Made by a program: the position numbers and the translations under genes. A DNA stretch of 64,000 bases from Rhizomicrobium sp040255825 (lineage in GTDB: Bacteria > Pseudomonadota > Alphaproteobacteria > Micropepsales > Micropepsaceae), in NCBI GenBank assembly GCA_040255825.1, contig JBDZVS010000007.1, positions 1-64,000 on the forward strand, in the 5' to 3' direction. The notes beneath the pieces are model-generated. The model did no database searches. It was not told where the DNA came from and worked only from the letters and a program-made list of their open reading frames with translations. This document shows positions 8,264 to 16,240 of this stretch, piece after piece. How positions within the stretch are numbered: position 1 is the stretch's first letter; each line of letters starts with the position of its first letter.

Positions 8264-8866
8264 ATGGCACGCGAAGGACAACAGCGGGACTCCAAGGAAG
8301 GCGGGCGCGAGCGCGGCCGCGGACGTGGGCGCGACAGGGAAGATCAGGGCAGCGACCTGATCGACAAGCTGGTGCACATCAATCGGGTCGCCAAGGTCGT
8401 GAAGGGTGGCCGCCGTTTCGGATTCGCCGCCCTGGTCGTGGTGGGTGATGGTAATGGACGCGTCGGATTCGGCCATGGCAAGGCGCGTGAGGTGCCGGAA
8501 GCCATCCGCAAGGCGACCGATGACGCCAAAAAGGCAATGGTCCGCATTCCGCTGAAAGACGGCCGCACCCTGCACCATGAAGTGCGCGGCCATCACGGCG
8601 CCGGCAAGGTCGTCGTCCGGCCGGCCCCGGCCGGTACCGGCATCATCGCCGGTGGCCCAATGCGCGCGGTGTTCGAGGCGTTGGGCGTTGGCGACGTGGT
8701 TTCCAAGTCGCTGGGAACCTCCAATCCCTACAATATGGTGCGCGCCACTTTTGACGCGCTGAAGAACCAACAGAGCCCGCGCATGGTCGCGAATCGCCGC
8801 GGTCGCAGCGTGTCGGAAATTCTGGCCCGCCGCGAAGACGCGCCGGCCGCCGAAGCCAGCGCCTAA
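8264..8866 (+). CDS. rpsE: 30S ribosomal protein S5 with basic N-terminal extension
   Basis: S5 takes part in decoding fidelity. The core has the double-stranded RNA-binding signature GRRFGFAALVVVGDGNGRVG and the C-terminal domain with HHGAGKVVVRPAPAGTGIIAGG. The product is 200 residues against 167 in E. coli; the difference is mainly an N-terminal R/G/E/D-rich stretch of about 25 residues. The ATG at 8264 has AAAGGACA upstream. Confidence 0.97.
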   Translation: MAREGQQRDSKEGGRERGRGRGRDREDQGSDLIDKLVHINRVAKVVKGGRRFGFAALVVVGDGNGRVGFGHGKAREVPEAIRKATDDAKKAMVRIPLKDGRTLHHEVRGHHGAGKVVVRPAPAGTGIIAGGPMRAVFEALGVGDVVSKSLGTSNPYNMVRATFDALKNQQSPRMVANRRGRSVSEILARREDAPAAEASA

Positions 8867-8878
8867 GGAACCAGGACC

Positions 8879-9088
8879 ATGGCCGAGAAGAAGACCAAGC
8901 CGGCAAAGACGCTGACCGTCCGTCAGATTCGCAGCGCCAACCGCAAGCCGGACGTCCAGGCGCAGACCCTGCGGGGACTGGGGCTGGGCAAGATCCGCCG
9001 CACCCGCACGCTGGAGGATACGCCTTCGGTGCGCGGCATGATCCATGCGGTCAAGCACCTCGTAGAGATCGTGGAAGAGAAGAAGTAA
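8879..9088 (+). CDS. rpmD: 50S ribosomal protein L30
   Basis: L30 is a small large-subunit protein. The 69-residue product contains LTVRQIRSANRKPDVQAQTL and the GLGLGKIRRTRTLEDTPSVRG stretch characteristic of L30. It carries a short basic N-terminal addition (MAEKKTKPAK). The position between rpsE and rplO is standard. The following gap to rplO contains a strong inverted repeat. Confidence 0.95.
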   Translation: MAEKKTKPAKTLTVRQIRSANRKPDVQAQTLRGLGLGKIRRTRTLEDTPSVRGMIHAVKHLVEIVEEKK

Positions 9089-9099
9089 CAAGCAACTGG

Positions 9100-9140
9100 A
9101 TGGCCCGCGCGCGCTGGCCGGTATGATGCCGGCGGGCCAT
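9100..9140 (+). other. Branched inverted repeat in the rpmD-rplO gap
   Basis: ATGGCCCGC at 9100-9108 is the exact complement of GCGGGCCAT at 9132-9140. Inside it GCCGG and CCGGC can form a second stem around the TATGATG loop. No T-run follows, so this is not a simple terminator. It sits just before the AGGAG of rplO and could affect mRNA processing or L15 translation; that role is inference. Confidence 0.6.
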
Positions 9141-9155
9141 GACAGGAGACGTAGA

Positions 9156-9707
9156 ATGAAGCTCAACGAAATCCACAACAATCCCGGCGCCCACAAGCGT
9201 AAGGACAAGGTAGGCCGCGGCTCCTCGTCGGGCCTGGGAAAGACCAGCGGCCGCGGCGTCAAGGGCGCCAAGGCGCGTACCGGCAACCAGGTCCATGGCT
9301 TTGAAGGCGGTCAGATGCCGCTGCACATGCGCATGCCCAAGCGCGGCTTCCGCAACATTTTCGCCAATGAGTTCTCGGAAGTGAATCTGGGCCGCCTGCA
9401 AAAAGCGATTGATGACGAGCGCATCGATGCGTCGGCCAAGATCACCGAGGATGTGCTGCGCAAGGCCGGCCTGGCCCATAAGAGCCGCGATGGCATACGC
9501 CTGCTCGCCAAGGGCGAGATCAGGGCGCCGATCGATATCGAGGTGGCGGGCGCCAGCGCCTCCGCGCGCGAGGCGGTCGAGAAGGCCGGCGGTAAGCTGA
9601 CTGCCACCTTCGCCAAGAAGGTCTACAGCAACAAGAAGGGCGAGCCGGGCAAGCGCCAGAAGCGGCGTGCCGATTCGGCCGCCAAGCGCGCTGCCCGCAG
9701 GACGTGA
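9156..9707 (+). CDS. rplO: 50S ribosomal protein L15 with basic tail
   Basis: L15 is a late assembly protein of the large subunit. ATG 9156, with AGGAG upstream, gives 183 residues starting MKLNEIHNNPGAHKRKDKVG. The glycine-rich GRGSSSGLGKTSGRGVKG segment and GFEGGQMPLHMRMPKRGF are hallmarks. The product is about 39 residues longer than in E. coli, with a lysine/arginine-rich tail from about residue 157 (ending KRAARRT). Confidence 0.96.
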   Translation: MKLNEIHNNPGAHKRKDKVGRGSSSGLGKTSGRGVKGAKARTGNQVHGFEGGQMPLHMRMPKRGFRNIFANEFSEVNLGRLQKAIDDERIDASAKITEDVLRKAGLAHKSRDGIRLLAKGEIRAPIDIEVAGASASAREAVEKAGGKLTATFAKKVYSNKKGEPGKRQKRRADSAAKRAARRT

Positions 9708-9812
9708 CGATTATGGCCAGCTCCGGCTCGAAAGGGCGGGGCGGGGCCCCTATATGAGGGCAGGGATTTCCGTGCCGGGTTCACGGGTCCGGCGCGATCT
9801 GGGAGCAGCCTG

Positions 9813-11153
9813 ATGGCATCTGCAGCCGAACAACTGGCCGCCAATTTCAACTTCGCCAATCTTGGCAAAGCGAAAGAGCTGCGCCAGCGGATATTCTTCA
9901 CTCTTGGCGCGCTTATCGTGGCGCGCATCGGGTCCTACATCCCCATGCCGGGTATCGATCCGGCCGCCATGGCCCAGCAGCTCCAGCAGAGCGGCGGCGG
10001 TCTTCTGGACGTCTTCAATACCCTTTCGGGCGGCGCGGTTGGGCGCATGGCGGTCTTTGCCCTGGGCATCATGCCCTATATCTCTGCCTCCATCATCATT
10101 CAGTTGATGACCACGGTCTTCCCCGAACTGGAGGCGCTCAAGAAGGAAGGTGCGGCTGGCCAGAAGATCATTAACCAATACACGCGCTATGGCACCGTCG
10201 TCCTGGCTGCCGTTCAGGCCTGGGGCATCGCTGTCGGCCTGGAGCATTTTGGGGGCGCCGGCCAGATCGTGATTCATCCCGGCATGTTCTTCCGGTTTGG
10301 TGCGGTGATTACCCTGACCGGCGGCACCATGCTGCTGATGTGGATCGGTGAGCAGATCACAAATCGCGGCGTGGGCAACGGTATTTCGCTGATCATCTTT
10401 GCCGGCATCGTGGCGGAATTCCCCACCATTATTGCTCAGACGCTGGAATCGGCGCGCACCGGTGCGACCAGCCCGATGTTGATCCTGTTCTTCATCGCCT
10501 TCAGCGTAGCATTGGTTGGCTTCATTGTGTTCATGGAGCGGGCTCAGCGGCGCTTATTCGTGACCTATCCAAAGCGCCAGGTCGGCAACAAGGTCTATGG
10601 CGGTGAAAGTTCGCACCTGCCGCTCAAACTGAACGTGTCGGGCGTGATTCCGCCAATCTTCGCGTCTTCGATTCTTCTGTTGCCCACCACCGTCGCCAGC
10701 TTCAACGCGCAGAATTTACCGGAATGGCTGCAAGCGCTGGTCACCTATCTCAGCCGCGGTCAGCCGCTTTACCTGATCCTCTATGCCGCGCTGATCATGT
10801 TCTTCACCTTCTTCTACACCTCGGTTGTGTTCAATCCCGAGGAGACGGCGGAGAATCTCAAGAAATATGGCGGTGTGTTCCCCGGAATCCGGCCTGGCAA
10901 GAAGAGCGCGCAGTTCATCGACTATACGCTCACCCGCATAACCGTCATAGGCGCGGCCTATCTGACCCTGGTCTGCCTGATCCCGGAATTCATGTTTTTC
11001 GAATACAACCTGTCTTTTGCGTTGGGCGGCACATCGATCCTGATCGTGGTAAGCGTGACCATGGATACGGTGGCACAGATTCAGAGTCACCTGGTCGCCC
11101 AGCAATATGAGGGCTTGCTGAAGAAGTCGAAGCTACGGGGGGCGCGCCGTTGA
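9813..11153 (+). CDS. secY: Protein translocase subunit SecY
   Basis: SecY is the channel of the Sec translocon in the inner membrane. The 446-residue product has the normal length and about ten hydrophobic segments. It contains the SecY signatures GIMPYISASIIIQL (about residues 88-101) and IGEQITNRGVGNGISLIIF (about 179-197), plus the basic cytoplasmic loop KRQVGNKVYGGESSHLPLK. ATG 9813 has GGGAG upstream. The stop overlaps the TTG start of adk (TTGA). Confidence 0.98.
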   Translation: MASAAEQLAANFNFANLGKAKELRQRIFFTLGALIVARIGSYIPMPGIDPAAMAQQLQQSGGGLLDVFNTLSGGAVGRMAVFALGIMPYISASIIIQLMTTVFPELEALKKEGAAGQKIINQYTRYGTVVLAAVQAWGIAVGLEHFGGAGQIVIHPGMFFRFGAVITLTGGTMLLMWIGEQITNRGVGNGISLIIFAGIVAEFPTIIAQTLESARTGATSPMLILFFIAFSVALVGFIVFMERAQRRLFVTYPKRQVGNKVYGGESSHLPLKLNVSGVIPPIFASSILLLPTTVASFNAQNLPEWLQALVTYLSRGQPLYLILYAALIMFFTFFYTSVVFNPEETAENLKKYGGVFPGIRPGKKSAQFIDYTLTRITVIGAAYLTLVCLIPEFMFFEYNLSFALGGTSILIVVSVTMDTVAQIQSHLVAQQYEGLLKKSKLRGARR

Positions 11154-11728
11154 ACCTGGTATTGTTCGGACCTCCGGGGGCGGGGAAGGGCACGCAGGCG
11201 AAAATCCTCAAGGAAACGCGGGGCCTGCCGCAACTTTCAACCGGCGAGATGCTGCGCGCCGCGATTGCGGAAGAGACTCCATTGGGGATGCGCTGTAAGG
11301 CGCTGCTGGACAAGGGTGAGCTGGTCCCCGACGAGGTTGTGGTCGACATCATCGCTGAGCGCTATGATCAGGCGGACTGCAGGAATGGTGCGGTGTTTGA
11401 CGGCTTTCCTCGCACCATTCCCCAGGCTCAGGCGCTTGATGCCATGCTGGGGAGCCGCGGCCGCAAGATCGACTTGGTGCTGGAATTGAAAGTCGACGAT
11501 GCCGTCCTGCTTTCCCGGGTGGAGGCGCGCATTAAGGCCGGTGGAACCCTGCGAAGCGACGATACGCCAGAAACCCTGGCGCACCGGCTTAGGGTCTATT
11601 ACAAAAATACAGCTCCGCTGCTGGATTACTACCGCCGCCAGGGGAAGTTGAAGACTGTGGATGGCATGGCGCCGGTCGAAGCCGTGACCAGCCAGATTGC
11701 CGCCGTTCTGGATACCGTCCCGGCATAG
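11150..11728 (+). CDS. adk: Adenylate kinase
   Basis: Adenylate kinase interconverts ATP, AMP and ADP in the cytosol. The 192-residue product starts at a TTG codon that overlaps the secY stop by 4 bases. It has the P-loop GPPGAGKGTQ (residues 7-16), the AMP-binding LSTGEMLRAA, and the signature FDGFPRTIPQAQAL near residue 84. It is the short form without the large zinc-type LID insert, common in alphaproteobacteria. It is the last gene before a 275-base gap with a new promoter. Confidence 0.97.
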   Translation: MNLVLFGPPGAGKGTQAKILKETRGLPQLSTGEMLRAAIAEETPLGMRCKALLDKGELVPDEVVVDIIAERYDQADCRNGAVFDGFPRTIPQAQALDAMLGSRGRKIDLVLELKVDDAVLLSRVEARIKAGGTLRSDDTPETLAHRLRVYYKNTAPLLDYYRRQGKLKTVDGMAPVEAVTSQIAAVLDTVPA

Positions 11729-11828
11729 GCCGTAACCACTTAAGCCACGTCAGCCCGTGGCCGGAACTCGCCTTTTGGCGTCGGCTTTCCAGGCCTCAAA
11801 ACCTGCGACAATTATTCCCGGCCAGCCA

Positions 11829-11856
11829 TTGACGGGAAGGGGGCCATTCCTATAAT
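11829..11856 (+). promoter_or_regulatory. Sigma-70 type promoter before rpsM
   Basis: TTGACG (11829-11834) and a perfect TATAAT (11851-11856) are separated by 16 bases. The predicted start near 11863 leaves a leader of about 140 bases before rpsM. This would let the rpsM-rpsK-rpoA-rplQ part be transcribed independently of the upstream cluster. The leader also holds CCGG-TTTGG-CCGG, a possible small hairpin. Confidence 0.75.
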
Positions 11857-12003
11857 CCGCGCCCTCGCGACAGATTTTCCTGTCATTTCCGGCTTTTGGG
11901 GCGCGCATTTTTGCATCCGCTCATGACCGGGTTTGGCCGGGAAGGCGTTGCTGCCGATTTTGGCAAGTAAAACAGCGGCTTAATAGCCATTCGGAGAACA
12001 CTC

Positions 12004-12381
12004 GTGGCACGTATTGCCGGCGTCAATATCCCGACACAGAAGCGCGTGGAGATCGCTCTGCGCTATATCCATGGAATCGGGCCTCACATCGCCAAGAAGA
12101 TCATCGACCAGCTCGGCATCGATCCTGCGCGCCGCGTCAGTGACCTGACGGAGTCCGAGGTCATCCAGATTCGCGAGACTATCGATCGTGACTATCTGGT
12201 CGAAGGCGATTTGCGCCGTGAAGTGGCGATGAACATCAAGCGCCTGATGGATTTGGGCTGCTACCGGGGCCTGCGCCATCGCAGGGGCCTGCCTGTGCGC
12301 GGTCAGCGTACCCACACCAACGCCCGCACCCGGAAGGGCCCCGCCAAGGCGATCGCGGGCAAAAAGAAAGTGACCAAGTAA
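12004..12381 (+). CDS. rpsM: 30S ribosomal protein S13
   Basis: S13 lies at the top of the 30S head and contacts the large subunit and P-site tRNA. The 125-residue product starts with GTG at 12004 after GGAGAAC and reads MARIAGVNIPTQKRVEIALRY. The helix-hairpin-helix part (YIHGIGPHIAKKII) and the C-terminal RGLPVRGQRTHTNARTRKGP signature are present. It is the first gene behind the promoter at 11829. Confidence 0.98.
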   Translation: MARIAGVNIPTQKRVEIALRYIHGIGPHIAKKIIDQLGIDPARRVSDLTESEVIQIRETIDRDYLVEGDLRREVAMNIKRLMDLGCYRGLRHRRGLPVRGQRTHTNARTRKGPAKAIAGKKKVTK

Positions 12382-12382
12382 G

Positions 12383-12781
12383 ATGGCTGAAGCGAAAGGC
12401 AAGGGTGCCCGCACCCGCAAGAAAGAGAAGAAGAACGTTGCCGTGGGCGTGGCCCATGTCGCGGCCACCTTCAACAACACTATCATCACCATCGCCGACG
12501 CGCAGGGCAATGCGATCAGCTGGTCCAGTGCCGGCATGATGGGCTTCAAGGGCAGCCGCAAGTCGACTCCATATGCGGCGCAGATGGCGGCCGAGGATGC
12601 CGGCCGCAAGGCGGTTGATCACGGCATGCGCACTTTGGAGGTGGAAGTCTCCGGCCCCGGTTCGGGTCGCGAATCGGCGCTGCGTGCGCTGCAGGCGGTA
12701 GGCCTGGTGGTTACCTCGATCCGCGACGTGACGCCGATCCCGCACAATGGCTGCCGCCCGCCCAAACGCCGCCGCGTCTAA
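12383..12781 (+). CDS. rpsK: 30S ribosomal protein S11
   Basis: S11 forms part of the 30S platform near the E-site. The 132-residue product has the conserved AHVAATFNNTIITIADAQGN and the C-terminal signature DVTPIPHNGCRPPKRRRV. It starts one base after the rpsM stop. The gap to rpoA contains a GGGCCTG/CAGGCCC hairpin. Confidence 0.98.
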   Translation: MAEAKGKGARTRKKEKKNVAVGVAHVAATFNNTIITIADAQGNAISWSSAGMMGFKGSRKSTPYAAQMAAEDAGRKAVDHGMRTLEVEVSGPGSGRESALRALQAVGLVVTSIRDVTPIPHNGCRPPKRRRV

Positions 12782-12827
12782 GCATTTGATATTCCGTCGG
12801 ACGTAACCATCTACCCGTCGCACGTAT

Positions 12828-12847
12828 GGGCCTGGTCCGACAGGCCC
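12828..12847 (+). other. Hairpin in the rpsK-rpoA gap
   Basis: GGGCCTG (12828-12834) and CAGGCCC (12841-12847) pair perfectly around a GTCCGA loop. No T-run follows. It lies 20 bases before the rpoA start and just ahead of the GAGGAAAAC ribosome binding site. A role in processing or in tuning rpoA translation is possible but inferred. Confidence 0.55.
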
Positions 12848-12866
12848 GGGACACGATGAGGAAAAC

Positions 12867-13883
12867 ATGTTTCAGAAGAACTGGCAGGAACTGATCAAGC
12901 CCCAGAAGCTCAAGACCGACGCCGGTCACGAGCCGGGCCGGATCGCCACCATCGTCGCCGAGCCGCTGGAGCGTGGCTTTGGCCTTACGCTGGGCAATTC
13001 GCTGCGCCGTGTGCTGCTGTCGTCGCTGCAGGGTGCCGCCGTGACCGCGATCTCGATCGAAGGCGTGTTGCACGAATTTTCGTCCATTCAGGGCGTGCGC
13101 GAGGACGTCACCGACATCGTGCTGAATGTGAAGATGATTGCGCTGCGGATGCATGCGGAAGGCCCCAAGCGCGTGTCCCTGCGCAAGCAAGGCCCCGGCG
13201 AGGTGAAAGCCGGCGACATTCAGGCCACCTCGGATATCGAGGTCCTCAATCCCGATCTCGTCATCTGCACGCTGGACGAGAAGGTCGAGTTCCGCATGGA
13301 GCTGACGGTCAATACCGGCAAGGGTTATGTGCCGGCCGACCGCAACCGGCCCGAGGACGCGCCCATCGGCTTGATTCCGGTCGACAGCCTGTTCAGCCCG
13401 GTCAAGAAGGTCTCCTACAAGGTGGAGAACACCCGCGAAGGCCAGATCCTGGACTATGACAAGCTGACCCTGACGGTCGAAACCAATGGCGCCGTGACGC
13501 CGGACAATGCCGTGGCCTATGCCGCCCGCATCCTTCAGGACCAGTTGCAGGTCTTCATCAACTTCGAGGAGCCGCAGCTGCGCGCCACCGAAGAGGCCAA
13601 GCCGGATCTGGCATTCAATCCGGTGTTGCTGAAGAAGGTGGACGAGCTGGAACTGTCGGTGCGTTCGGCCAACTGCCTGAAGAATGACAATATCGTCTAT
13701 ATCGGCGACCTGATCCAGAAGACCGAGGCGGAGATGCTCCGTACTCCGAATTTCGGCCGCAAGTCGCTGAACGAGATCAAGGCTGTTCTTGCCGAGATGG
13801 GCCTGCACCTGGGCATGGAAGTGCCGGGCTGGCCGCCGGAAAACATCGAGGACCTCGCCAAGCGTTACGAGGACCAGTACTAA
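12867..13883 (+). CDS. rpoA: DNA-directed RNA polymerase subunit alpha
   Basis: RpoA dimerises to nucleate RNA polymerase assembly and contacts promoter DNA and regulators through its C-terminal domain. The 338-residue product has the N-terminal domain with EPLERGFGLTLGNSLRRVLL (about 32-51) and the C-terminal domain with SVRSANCLKNDNIVYIGDL and the helix-hairpin-helix NFGRKSLNEIKAVLAEMGLH. Length and location between rpsK and rplQ are canonical. Confidence 0.99.
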   Translation: MFQKNWQELIKPQKLKTDAGHEPGRIATIVAEPLERGFGLTLGNSLRRVLLSSLQGAAVTAISIEGVLHEFSSIQGVREDVTDIVLNVKMIALRMHAEGPKRVSLRKQGPGEVKAGDIQATSDIEVLNPDLVICTLDEKVEFRMELTVNTGKGYVPADRNRPEDAPIGLIPVDSLFSPVKKVSYKVENTREGQILDYDKLTLTVETNGAVTPDNAVAYAARILQDQLQVFINFEEPQLRATEEAKPDLAFNPVLLKKVDELELSVRSANCLKNDNIVYIGDLIQKTEAEMLRTPNFGRKSLNEIKAVLAEMGLHLGMEVPGWPPENIEDLAKRYEDQY

Positions 13884-13893
13884 CCAATACCAT

Positions 13894-13930
13894 CCCGTGC
13901 GTGTCGCAGCATGCGATAGTGCGGCACGGG
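13894..13930 (+). other. Branched inverted repeat in the rpoA-rplQ gap
   Basis: CCCGTGC (13894-13900) pairs with GCACGGG (13924-13930), and inside it TCGCA-GCA-TGCGA (13904-13916) forms a second perfect stem. The structure occupies much of the 112-base gap and is not followed by a T-run. With the repeats at 9100 and 12828 it is the third GC-rich structure placed in a gap of this ribosomal cluster. Confidence 0.6.
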
Positions 13931-13995
13931 CACGGAGACCCAGTTGGCGCTTCACCCGCTCGCGGGCGGACCGGCTGGGATGACAGGAGATAAGA

Positions 13996-14418
13996 ATGCG
14001 TCACGGCAACCAGGGCCGCAAATTCAACCGCACCGCCGCCCACCGCAAGGCGATGTGGGGCAATATGACGGCAGCCCTCATCAAGCATGAGCAGATCAAG
14101 ACCACGCTGCCCAAGGCCAAGGATCTTCGTCCGGTGATCGAGAAGCTGGTCACCCTGTCGCGCCGCGGCAAGACCGACCTGCATGCCCGCCGCCAGGCGC
14201 TGGCCCAGATCAAGGACGCCGACCAGGTCACCAAGCTGTTCGACGTGATCGGACCCCGCTATGCCGGCCGTCCCGGGGGCTATACGCGGGTGCTGCGCTG
14301 CGGCTTCCGCCATGGCGACAACGCGCCGATGGCTATCATCGAGTTCATTGATCGTGACGTCACCGCCAAGGGCCAGGACTCCGGCCCGGTGGAAGTCGCC
14401 GAGGAAGCGGAAGCCTGA
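13996..14418 (+). CDS. rplQ: 50S ribosomal protein L17
   Basis: L17 is a large-subunit protein near the tunnel exit. The 140-residue product begins MRHGNQGRKFNRTAAHRKAM and ends its core with GRPGGYTRVLRCGFRHGDNAPMAIIEFID, both typical. ATG 13996 has AGGAGATAAG ahead. It is the last gene of the cluster and is followed by a strong terminator. Confidence 0.98.
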   Translation: MRHGNQGRKFNRTAAHRKAMWGNMTAALIKHEQIKTTLPKAKDLRPVIEKLVTLSRRGKTDLHARRQALAQIKDADQVTKLFDVIGPRYAGRPGGYTRVLRCGFRHGDNAPMAIIEFIDRDVTAKGQDSGPVEVAEEAEA

Positions 14419-14445
14419 TTTTCGCCAAGGTTTGATCTAGATTTG

Positions 14446-14470
14446 GGGCGGCAGCGATGCCGCCCTTTTT
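14446..14470 (+). terminator. Rho-independent terminator after rplQ
   Basis: GGGCGGCA (14446-14453) and TGCCGCCC (14458-14465) form a perfect 8-bp stem closed by a GCGA tetraloop, followed directly by five T. It ends the ribosomal protein transcription unit 28 bases after the rplQ stop. Confidence 0.9.
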
Positions 14471-14520
14471 CATTCGGAAGCCCTGTGAAACTTCGGCAAC
14501 TCATCGGAAAGCTGGGAATC

Positions 14521-16002
14521 ATGAAGACCGTCTCGATCATTGCCGGCGCTGCCGTTCTGGCCGGCGCAGCGATGTTCTTCGCCGTGCCCGCCTTGACGGC
14601 AGGCAACAACGCTGCCGTCCCGGAAAAGCTGCGCGTGGGGCCGCAGGCCTCGCGCGCGCTATCCGCGGCGCCGGCCTCGATGCAACAGGTCCAGCTTACT
14701 TTCGCGCCTGTGGTCAAGCGCGTCGTTCCGGCCGTGGTCAATGTCTATAGCCGCAGCGTCCAGCAGGTTCAGGTCAATCCTCTCTTTAACGATCCCTTCT
14801 TCTCACAATTCTTCGGTGCCTCGCCCGAGATGCGCCAGCGCGTGCAGCAGAGCCTGGGTTCCGGGGTGATCGTGCGCTCCGATGGCATCATCGTGACCAA
14901 CAATCATGTCGTGTCGGGCGGTACCGATATCGTGGTGGCGCTGTCGGACAAGCGCGAATTCAAGGCCAAGGTCCTGCTGGCGGATCCACGCACCGATCTT
15001 GCGGTGCTGAAGATCGACACCAAGGGCGAGAAGCTTCCCGTAGTGCCCTTTGCCGACAGCGACAGGGTACAGGTCGGCGATCTGGTGCTGGCGGTCGGCG
15101 ATCCATTCGGCGTCGGTCAGACCGTCACCATGGGCATCGTTTCGGCGCTGGCGCGCACGCAAGGTTCGGCCAACGATTATCAGTTCTTCATCCAGACGGA
15201 CGCGGCGATCAATCCGGGCAATTCAGGCGGAGCGCTGGTGACCACCGATGGGCGGTTGGCCGGGATCAACACGGCGATCTATTCGCGCACCGGCGGCAAT
15301 ATCGGTATCGGATTTGCGATTCCCGCCAACTTGGCACGGCGCGTCGTCGAGGGCGTGGAAGGCGGCATGCAGGATGGCCGCCCCGCCAGCGTGAAGCTGG
15401 CCTGGGCGGGCGCCACCGGCCAGGCGGTGACGAGCGACATCGCCCGTAGCCTCGGCCTGTCCAAGCCGGGAGGCGTCTTGATAAAGGAAGTCTATCCAGG
15501 CGGCCCGCTGGCGCGCGCGGGAATTGGATCCGGCGACGTGATTGAATCGGTTGATGGCGCAGCGGTGGATGACATGCAGTCGCTGAACTACCGCACAGCT
15601 ACCCACCGCCCCGGCGAAAGCGTGAAGATGCGCGTGGTGGCGAACGGAAAGACACGCGATGTGAATGTCACCTTGGCGCTGCCGCCCGAAAACCCGCCGC
15701 GCGACCTGCGCGTCATCGCCGGCCGCAATCCGCTGACGGGCGCGAAGGTGGAGAACATCTCGCCCGCCACCGCCACCGAATTGCAGATCGATCTGATGAG
15801 CCGGGGTGTGGCTATCGTATCCACCGAGAGTGGGACGATCGCCGCGAATTATAGCTTCCAGCCGGGTGACGTCATTCGCAGCATCAACGGTCAGCGAATC
15901 GCCAGCGTCAATGATCTAGTGCGTGCGCTGAACGGTGCCAACCGCTGGGACCTGGTGATTGAACGCGGTGGCAGGCGGCTGACCCTGTCCGTACAGGGTT
16001 AA
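14521..16002 (+). CDS. Periplasmic HtrA/DegP-family serine protease with two PDZ domains
   Basis: This is a DegP/DegQ-type protease and chaperone for misfolded periplasmic proteins. From ATG 14521 the 493-residue product has a signal peptide (about 1-27, ending PALTA). A trypsin-like domain follows with the triad H129 (TNNHVV), D159 (DPRTDL) and S235 (GNSGG), then PDZ1 (about 320-400) and PDZ2 (about 425-490). Upstream in-frame GTG 14485 and TTG 14443 would put extra residues before the signal peptide, and the latter lies in the rplQ terminator. It stands alone between two terminators. Which Deg paralogue it is cannot be told from sequence alone. Confidence 0.93.
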   Translation: MKTVSIIAGAAVLAGAAMFFAVPALTAGNNAAVPEKLRVGPQASRALSAAPASMQQVQLTFAPVVKRVVPAVVNVYSRSVQQVQVNPLFNDPFFSQFFGASPEMRQRVQQSLGSGVIVRSDGIIVTNNHVVSGGTDIVVALSDKREFKAKVLLADPRTDLAVLKIDTKGEKLPVVPFADSDRVQVGDLVLAVGDPFGVGQTVTMGIVSALARTQGSANDYQFFIQTDAAINPGNSGGALVTTDGRLAGINTAIYSRTGGNIGIGFAIPANLARRVVEGVEGGMQDGRPASVKLAWAGATGQAVTSDIARSLGLSKPGGVLIKEVYPGGPLARAGIGSGDVIESVDGAAVDDMQSLNYRTATHRPGESVKMRVVANGKTRDVNVTLALPPENPPRDLRVIAGRNPLTGAKVENISPATATELQIDLMSRGVAIVSTESGTIAANYSFQPGDVIRSINGQRIASVNDLVRALNGANRWDLVIERGGRRLTLSVQG

Positions 16003-16240
16003 GGGCATAGCCCGTCGTGCCCGCTCGCTGAAGCGGCATGTGTCCGAACCATGGCGCCGGCGACAACATTGTTCGTACACGGACGATTACGTCAGGCTTG
16101 CGGCGGATTTGCGGCATGGAGATTTGTTTCAGTCTATTGCCCGGATCAATTCTGTCTCTCTGGCGCGCTTGTAACGCGACCAGCCGCGCATTCCTGCGTT
16201 AGTTCCTTCGCATGGGGGGCACCCAAGCAAAGGGACTGAC

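Noticed and set aside
7760..9286. 508-residue minus-strand frame opposite rplF to rplO
   Set aside because: It covers six well-supported ribosomal protein genes on the other strand and has no domain pattern.
11744..11761. GCCACG-TCAGCC-CGTGGC hairpin after adk as a terminator
   Set aside because: No T-run follows, and the stem is short for a terminator in this GC range.
13884..13995. The rpoA-rplQ gap as a promoter region
   Set aside because: No acceptable -35/-10 pair was found; the gap is mostly occupied by the branched inverted repeat.
14443..14520. Upstream TTG/GTG start for the HtrA-type protease
   Set aside because: TTG 14443 is inside the rplQ terminator, and both starts would precede the signal peptide with unrelated residues.
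16051..16239. 62-codon frame before the outer-membrane protein gene
   Set aside because: Biased composition and no good ribosome binding site; more likely leader DNA.
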